From Rhyacophila brunnea (taxonomy: Eukaryota > Arthropoda > Insecta > Trichoptera > Rhyacophilidae), in assembly GCA_022495005.1 (NCBI GenBank), contig JAGYXB010002071.1, forward strand, positions 248,001 to 312,000: a stretch of DNA of 64,000 nt, given 5' to 3'. The notes under the pieces are model-generated. The model made no database searches and was not told the DNA's origin. It was given only the letters and a program-made list of their open reading frames with translations. The stretch's first letter is position 1. Each line of letters opens with the position of its first letter. This document shows, one piece after another, positions 57,911 through 64,000 of the stretch. Made by a program: the position numbers and the translations under genes.

Positions 57911-57954
57911 AAGCAAAAACACAGCACATCTATCGATTTGCTGTGTTTTTGCTT
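57911..57954. repeat. Internal palindrome repeating the X terminal motif
   Basis: Perfect 16-bp arms AAGCAAAAACACAGCA and TGCTGTGTTTTTGCTT with a 12-base loop. The first 15 bases of each arm are those at positions 14-28 of the X TIR. Confidence 0.9.
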
Positions 57955-58260
57955 AAAAACGCTGGCCTACTGTTTTCTTGTTTATGATTCTAGAATTTTT
58001 ACATAAACGTACTCGTAATACCGCATGTAGCTGGTAATAATGAGATAACCTCAAATTAATCATTCACTAACTTCATATCGCCCTACATTTGTAATGATAT
58101 TTTAAGACTCAAAGGTGATTAAGTTCGAAATTGGACTAAGAATCGTGAAAAAAAGATTCTCAACCTTTTTTTGGAGAGTATGCAATTGGATAAACTTGAT
58201 CAAAATGCTGCAAAATCCAATGAAATTATAATGGCAAATAAAATGATAATGAGTTAATTA

Positions 58261-58716
58261 CTTTTTAATTACCACATTTAAATATAATGTTAATTATATC
58301 TAATGGCCAACTACTGAAAACGCTCCAGCCCGTTGTTAGCACTAAATGAGATTTATTAATTTTAATCTTAATCTATCATAAAACACATTTCTAACTATCT
58401 AGTCTTATTAAATTAATAATATTTATACACTTATGTCTCTGAACATTTGATATTTAAAAATAATGCAAAAGGAAATTCCTCAATATTCCTTTTTTCCAAT
58501 GCGAGCCGCATGGCTGCTTCTAAGTTTAAATCTGTCAACTGGCTTCGATATTTGTTTTTTATGAAGTGCATTTCACTGAATAATCTTTCACAGTATACAG
58601 TAGTAGGGAAAATTGACAATGTTAACTCATTTAGTGCTGACACTGCGACAGGCGCGTTTGGCGCGACTGGCCGTTAGATATAATTAACATGATATTTAAA
58701 TGTGGTAATTAAATAT
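58261..58716 (-). mobile_element. hAT-D remnant inside element X
   Basis: Long inverted repeats: the left end reads TTTAATTACCACATTT and on to GTTAATTATATCTAATGGCC; the complement of the right end reads the same with few differences, over about 70 bases. Flanks GTTAATTA and ATTAATTA suggest an 8-bp duplication with one mismatch. Between the repeats only the C-terminal piece of a hAT transposase is left. Another end of the family is at 47530. Confidence 0.75.
58431..58643 (-). pseudogene. hAT transposase, C-terminal dimerisation fragment
   Basis: A minus-strand frame of about 70 residues contains LTLSIFPTTVYCERLFSEM followed by IKNKYRSQLTDLNLEAAMRLA, the hallmark of the hAT C-terminal dimerisation domain (FPTTxxxCERxFSxMxxIKNKxRSxL). 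The frame continues without a stop into the adjacent terminal repeat, so the fragment has no start of its own. The DDE core and BED zinc finger are gone. The domain sits directly next to the terminal repeat at both ends, as produced by a large internal deletion. Confidence 0.85.
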
Positions 58717-58829
58717 TAATTAACAGGTCAGCAGTTTATGGATCATTTTTGAGCGTGGAAAGAAATTTAAGACAAGTCATGTGTAATCAACCAATTTCAT
58801 AATTTTAAAAATACATTTTTGAAATATTA

Positions 58830-58877
58830 TCATGTGTGGCCGTGGTGGCCGCATGCAGCCACCACGGCCACACATGA
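58830..58877. repeat. Perfect 20-bp GC-rich hairpin
   Basis: 58830-58849 pairs with 58858-58877 without mismatch around an 8-base loop. It is GC-rich in A+T-rich surroundings and lies inside element X, right of the hAT-D insertion. Confidence 0.92.
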
Positions 58878-59472
58878 ATACCACTGGTGTAGACCCTACA
58901 CGATATGAGGTTTTTGACTAAAACTTCTCTCCTTAATATACCAAAACCTCAAGTGTACATTGCACCATGTGGAGTAACAAAAGAAAATAAGAAATGCATA
59001 ATTCAAAAATAAGGAAGAGTATTGCCTACAAATAGGATGACGTTTTGGGAGTCTTCCCACCAAAACTGACGAATTTTTGTATATTTAAAAATATATATTG
59101 TCATTCCAATATAATTTAATAAATAAAATACCATTACATTAAAAAATAAGTATTTAATTTTTCAAAAATATCCATTACAATTTAAATTATAAGCAAAAAA
59201 ACATATTTACTGTTTTTTTCCTTATGAAACTAACATTATTCCATTCAAAATCATAAATAAAAAGACAATAGTGAAGTTTTATAATCAATATTTTTGTAAT
59301 TTTGACATTTTTATGTAATCAAAATATCAATTTTTAAATAATCTATTATAAACCGAAACATTTATTAAAATTGATTAACTTTTAATGAAGCAGCAATGAA
59401 AAACATGATAACCTCTCTTTTCTCAAAATTGACTTTTTCCCATTAGCTGTGTTTTTGCTTATGGGGGCAGTA

Positions 59473-59919
59473 TAGTACCTAATTAATGCAACGCGTTTAT
59501 ATTCGAATTGCAGCACTGACTAAATAAATAATAAATATCAGAGAATAAATGTTTAATATTAATTGCTAAAAATAAATATGCAATGTGAAATGATTAACAG
59601 CTTTTTCATAATATTATATTCAGGCTCCGTTTCGCACTGAAGAAAGATGTCTTTTTTTTTTTACAAAAATCGTGGATTCATAATATTTGACATACAAATG
59701 ACAATTAATTCGACTTCAAGATAACTTCAAATTAGGTACTCAAAATTCTAGATAAAGTTTTAGATTAATTTTAAACAAAGTTGAAGTCAAATTATTTACT
59801 TTTTACGTATTTTTGTTTAAATGTCAATTCAAAATATAAATTTTCGTATGATTTTTTTATATTGCGCCAATGTACTACTTGTATTTAAATTGGATTATTA
59901 ATCTAATTGAATCATGATC
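59473..59919. other. A+T-rich intergenic DNA
   Basis: Nothing recognised. Confidence 0.4.
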
Positions 59920-60030
59920 GTCAGCTAGTGGGGTCAATCGACTGCTGGATGAAGGCCTTCTCCAGCTCCGTTCATTATTCTCGTTCTCTGGTATGTCAGT
60001 GCTTTCGACTGCCGTTTAATTCGATGCATT
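59920..60030 (-). pseudogene. RTE-like LINE, last codons and 3' end
   Basis: The minus strand reads ELEKAFIQQSIDPT near 59935-59975, the very end of RTE-clade proteins, followed by a short A+T-rich ATGAT-containing end. Only a sliver remains. Confidence 0.45.
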
Positions 60031-60640
60031 TATTTAAAAAAAGACATTGAGTACGTAACAAATTAATAATTCAAGATGTTCACAACATGACATTTAGAAT
60101 AAAAAGTACATGTAAATCAACTTAGTAAAGAAAAAAACAACAATAATTCAAGAAAAATACAAATTAAACAATAAAATAGAGTTTTCAAAACAAAATACAT
60201 AATGCATCGCAAAAAATGTCCACATCTTTAGAGAGTGCATTGACCAGCTACACAGCACCTTGGTGCCTGGTGAGCATGACATGAGGAAACAGTTTCCACC
60301 CAAAATAGGTCATTTTAGTTGGGAGTAGGTTGAGTCAGTGGAGGAGTGGGGCCCTGAGGTAAAAAAGGTTAAATTATTACTTGTAAAATCGTTTATCCCT
60401 TCATATAATATACAATTATAGTGAAACAGTGATTAATATTTACAAGAAATAAGATGCAAGGATGTTGAGAAAGTAAAGGATAAGAAGGTCTGAAGCCATT
60501 TTATGGTAGGTAGCAACATTTTATCCCGACTTATTTTAATAAATAACCATAAAGTCATAATATACAATAATAAAATGAAATTTTTCAATGTTATAATATT
60601 GTATTATAGTTTTTTGGATTGTAATTTTATCTAATATTTG
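60031..60640. other. Intergenic DNA, possible LINE tail
   Basis: Begins with ATTTATTTAAAAAAAG as in minus-strand LINE tails. The stretch 60225-60365 is GC-richer with a small palindrome AGCACCTTGGTGCCT. No protein recognised. Confidence 0.3.
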
Positions 60641-61095
60641 ACAACGTTTTTAATAGCTCGTATTCTTGTTTGTCCAGTACAAATCTTGCAATCGATTTTT
60701 AACTAGCTTCCCGACTAGCTAGACAATTGAAACTTTTAGAATCTATCAGAACACGATGCCAATGCATTTTTTAATACTTTTAGCCATCTTTAAGCAGAAT
60801 TGAATTCATTTTCAGTTAATTCTGTTTTGTATGGAAAGTAATTTCAGAAAAATTTGTAAAAAGTAAAAGACTATTATTGGTTGCTAAGGGGGTGGTCCTA
60901 GCAACTAAATTATTAATATATACGTGCGTTACTATGGAAATCAAAATGAAATGTCAAAATTTCAGTATTCTATATTTGTTTGTTTTTTATTTACTTCATA
61001 TCAAGTACCAATTTGACCATATTAAGCATAATAATTCAACAGACAATTTAAAAATATTAAATATAAATAGTTCTTTTTGTCTTGTAATTATTTTA
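60641..61095 (+). repeat. DISP repeat, copy d
   Basis: Long copy from ACAACGTTTTTAATAG to GTTCTTTTTGTCTTG. Close to copy a over most of its length, but with a decayed inner right arm. An open frame of 73 codons inside (60877-61098) is not conserved in the other copies. Confidence 0.7.
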
Positions 61096-63025
61096 TGATT
61101 AACTTACAATCACCGCTAATGAAATATATATATGTACCGTAAAACTTTTTGTACATAATTATTGTTATAATCAGCAATTTTTTTAAAAATAACCATCCTG
61201 TAAAACTATATAAATTCCGTTTAAAATCATGCTTATTGTTTTGAAAATACCCCTTTCTTTGTAATATTTAAAAATTTACGATATTACGGTATCAATAGAT
61301 ACTCTCATTTGATATGATGTCGATACAAAGTTTTCTTTCAATATGACAAGACAACCCTATTACACTACTTGATTGTCGAGCTTTGGTTTTGTGAACGCAC
61401 CAAAGCTTGGTTCTTTATAACTAAATAAAAATAATCGAGGAATGTTGTAAGCTGCAATGTTTAGTTATATTAATTATTTTTTTTTACGCAGGTACGTATT
61501 TGTTATGTCTTAATGTTGTATTTAAGTAGATTGCCAACCTTTGTAGCTAAGAAAGGGCACACGAAGAAGACGTATAATTTTGTCACTAGGTTAACATATT
61601 CCACAAAGTAACACTTATTAGTTTAGTAAAAAAAGCACACGCACACAGCGTAAATTACGTCGATCGATTCGTGGCATAAATACTAATATGTGTTTGGGTG
61701 GGTAATAATTGAGACGTTAAATTTATGTGTCATTAAATCCATTAAACGGATAGATAAGTAGTTATCCTGAAAAGTGCCATTCGTGGCACGTATATCCAGC
61801 GTCATAAACAGTAGACCATAGTCATTCCAAGAGCTGACAAAGCATGTCCATCAGGGGGTAGGGGGTTGCTGCCTCCCATCGTTATGCCTTCTGAGTCGGG
61901 CAGTTAGGGCAGGCGACTGTTATGTACTATGCAGCGGCTATAAGGGATGGAATATTTTATAAAAAAGGATTAGTTGTGGACAAATGATAAAAAATGTTTA
62001 AAAAGGAGACCACTTATTCCTAGATATCTATTGTTTATTACTGAAAATATTTCTTATCACTTAAATTCTGTAAAAAAAATATATTTACATGATTGAGAAA
62101 TAGTATAATGGCTGTTCTAGACAAAATACCGTATGTGACAATATAAATTTATATCAAAGAGGAAATTTAAATAATTTATAGTTATAGGTTTCGCATAATA
62201 TATTTCTGTATCTCAAAGCCAGCGTGTCTCAGGTACAAATATTCTTCACTTGTACCCTACTATTCTTCATCAAGGAATAATTCTTGCTAACTGTATGTTT
62301 AGCTTAAAATGAAACTTTTTAAACAGTTTAATGGTAACCCTATAAATAACTCATTTTGGGGTTAGAGAGAGGATAAATAATGAAGTATAACCAAAAATAA
62401 TAGTACACACGTTGATAGAAGACATCCTAGACATACAAGACATAAATTGTTTAATAAAATATTTTTTTAATTTAATGAATAATATACAATATTTAATGTA
62501 GATAGTATTATAGCATTTAGAGAGTTCCTGAAGCACTCATAAATCAAAAATAGTACATAATATTATAATCATTAATACATTAACTCAAAATTACAAAATA
62601 TTGTCATCAATATTAACGTAACATTTTTTTTCTATAATTTATGTCTTTAACGTAGGTAGGTTCATATTTATTGGGGCTTGGTATAATTAGCGAAGCTTGA
62701 TTGTTGATAAATAGAAATAATTTCAAGTATACACATTGTTATTTTCTAGAAAAAATGCTTGAATATATAAATCTTTTTATATATATGGAATCAAGCTTTG
62801 GTGACCATAGGTACCAAAACTCAATTTGATACATTCGAAAGGACTTATTAAACTATATTTTAATGCAAAACATAAGCTTAAAACCATTTGTCATTAAAAC
62901 GTTTTAGGTACATTTTATAGATTTTTTTAAATTATTCAAAATTAGATTTATCTATTTTTTTTAATGTTTTTAGATACACATTGATTATTTAAAACAATTT
63001 AAATGTAAATAATAAATGTAATGCT
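61096..63025. other. 1.9 kb of A+T-rich intergenic DNA
   Basis: No gene. A GC-richer stretch at 61780-61950 includes GGGGGTAGGGGG near 61855. No copy of the families named here. Confidence 0.4.
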
Positions 63026-63470
63026 TCATATTCCGTCGCCAAATGCTTCTCGTGCGCAGGACTCCCTCTTAAAAGAGCAGACAATATTGTTGATATTCCA
63101 TGCAATATTTCACGCTGCATGGACTAAGACTAATAACGTAACAGCCGTTCGGTAAGTACCCCCAGTCTCCAGTGGCGGGTCGTAACGACGCAATTATTTC
63201 GTTATTATTGCCGGAGCTGGGCGGTCTCGAGACATCGCGCGTACAGAGTGAAAAGTGCTCCTACTTATAAGTACCTGCCTGCTGGAAACGATTTAAAAGG
63301 AAAAATGCTTTTCCGACTTTTCCGCACAGTTCAATTATCCTCGTGACTCAATCATTGGCGTTTCGATTGAAACGAATTGGATTTTTTTCAACGGTATAAT
63401 AAACCATCCATTGACCGAAGGTTGATTATCCGGTGGAATAAACATAATAACTCATTAATTGGAATATGGG
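63026..63470. other. GC-richer unique block
   Basis: A clear rise in G+C and CpG, with no repeat copy and no open frame. Together with 1-290 it may flank or regulate a gene outside the window. Candidate only. Confidence 0.35.
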
Positions 63471-64000
63471 AACGTGGTACTTAATAATATAATATTTATA
63501 ATAGATTTAACAACTTTTATGTCCTTAATATAAAAAAATGTTCCATATTATGTATGCTCATTACTGTTTACTTACTTGCTTGCCTTAATTCATCTTTGCT
63601 CCTTGGTTTGAATATAATATGAATATCACACGATCCCGGTTTTCACGTGGATGGTAATTAGTAGCCTTATAGAATGCCGGAATGCGGTTGGGTTAGGTAC
63701 CTAAGCTTCGACTAGGTTAGGCATATATACATCACATGCTATCTTTAAGAATACCTGTCGCTTACCAGTCTCATCAAGCCATGTCAGCATACCGTAGTTC
63801 CAACGTATATTCATGTGGATGGTATTTAACGATCTTCAAGATGATTAACACGTGTTAAAAATATGCTATTTTTAATAGTTACCACTATAAGTAATAAATT
63901 TTGTCACGTACCTAATCAAAATGAACATTCATTCATTCAATTTACAAGACATTCGGGGAGTTTTTTATTTCATGGCTTTTATGTTCTGACCGTCATCAAG
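63471..64000. other. A+T-rich DNA to the window end
   Basis: No gene or repeat recognised. Confidence 0.4.

Larger units (their letters stand above)
57698..59472. mobile_element. Element X: long-TIR element with internal palindromes
   Basis: The outermost 39 bases at each end (41 with the flanking TA) are perfect inverted repeats, beginning TACTGCCCCCATAAGC and continuing AAAAACACAGCTAATGGG. TA flanks both sides. The TIR core AAGCAAAAACACAGC recurs as both arms of an internal palindrome at 57911-57954, with a decayed equivalent at 59189-59225. A hAT-D remnant is inserted at 58261; without it the element is about 1.3 kb. No transposase was recognised. A TA duplication would fit Tc1/mariner/pogo types, but the superfamily is open. 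Confidence 0.8.

Noticed and set aside
60877..61098. 73-codon protein in DISP copy d
   Set aside because: The frame is not kept in the other DISP copies.
1..64000. CRISPR array, prokaryotic operon, rRNA or mitochondrial insertion
   Set aside because: No regularly spaced repeats, no ribosome binding sites with gene clusters, and no rRNA-like or mitochondrial-gene-like sequence seen.

Overview
The window looks like nuclear DNA of an insect, most likely a moth or butterfly. It is strongly A+T-rich with scattered GTAGGTACCTAC-type motifs and short TTAGG stretches. A Helitron has termini of the kind common in Lepidoptera, and a Jockey-like LINE carries a C-terminal sequence typical of lepidopteran copies. 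I found no intact host protein-coding gene, no rRNA and no convincing functional tRNA. This is an intergenic or large-intron stretch built mainly from decayed transposable elements separated by unique A+T-rich DNA.

Layout. 1-9.7 kb: a DISP repeat, a deleted Helitron still carrying the N-terminal part of its Rep/helicase frame (1759-3633), a hAT-type MITE, and a Mutator-like MITE inserted in a tRNA-derived SINE with a 9-bp target duplication and a TTAGG-like array between its arms. 10-33 kb: many copies of a tRNA-containing repeat (SINE1), several hAT-like or other MITEs, and LINE tails. 33-38 kb: a fold-back hairpin, RTE and other LINE relics, a G-quadruplex-type G-run, and a hammerhead-like motif. 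39.2-40.5 and 47.7-49.0 kb: two mariner elements, each with matching TIRs and TA duplications. One is badly broken; the other has a single premature stop. 49.4-51.3 kb: a three-level nest of MITEs beside another hAT MITE with a perfect 8-bp duplication. 52-61 kb: SINEs, a Jockey-like LINE 3' end, a 1-kb repeat interrupted by a LINE fragment, two back-to-back hairpins, a 704-bp hAT MITE, and a 1.78-kb element with long TIRs and internal palindromes into which a hAT remnant has inserted. 61-64 kb: mostly unique A+T-rich DNA ending in a higher-GC block.

Family names below are mine (SINE1, SINE2, hAT-A to hAT-D, MULE-Z, DISP, KW, Q, P, X) and serve only to link copies inside this window. Several GC-richer unique islands (for example 16.4-16.8, 23.2-23.5, 33.0-33.3, 35.1-35.4 and 63.0-63.5 kb) are the best places to look for host regulatory DNA.
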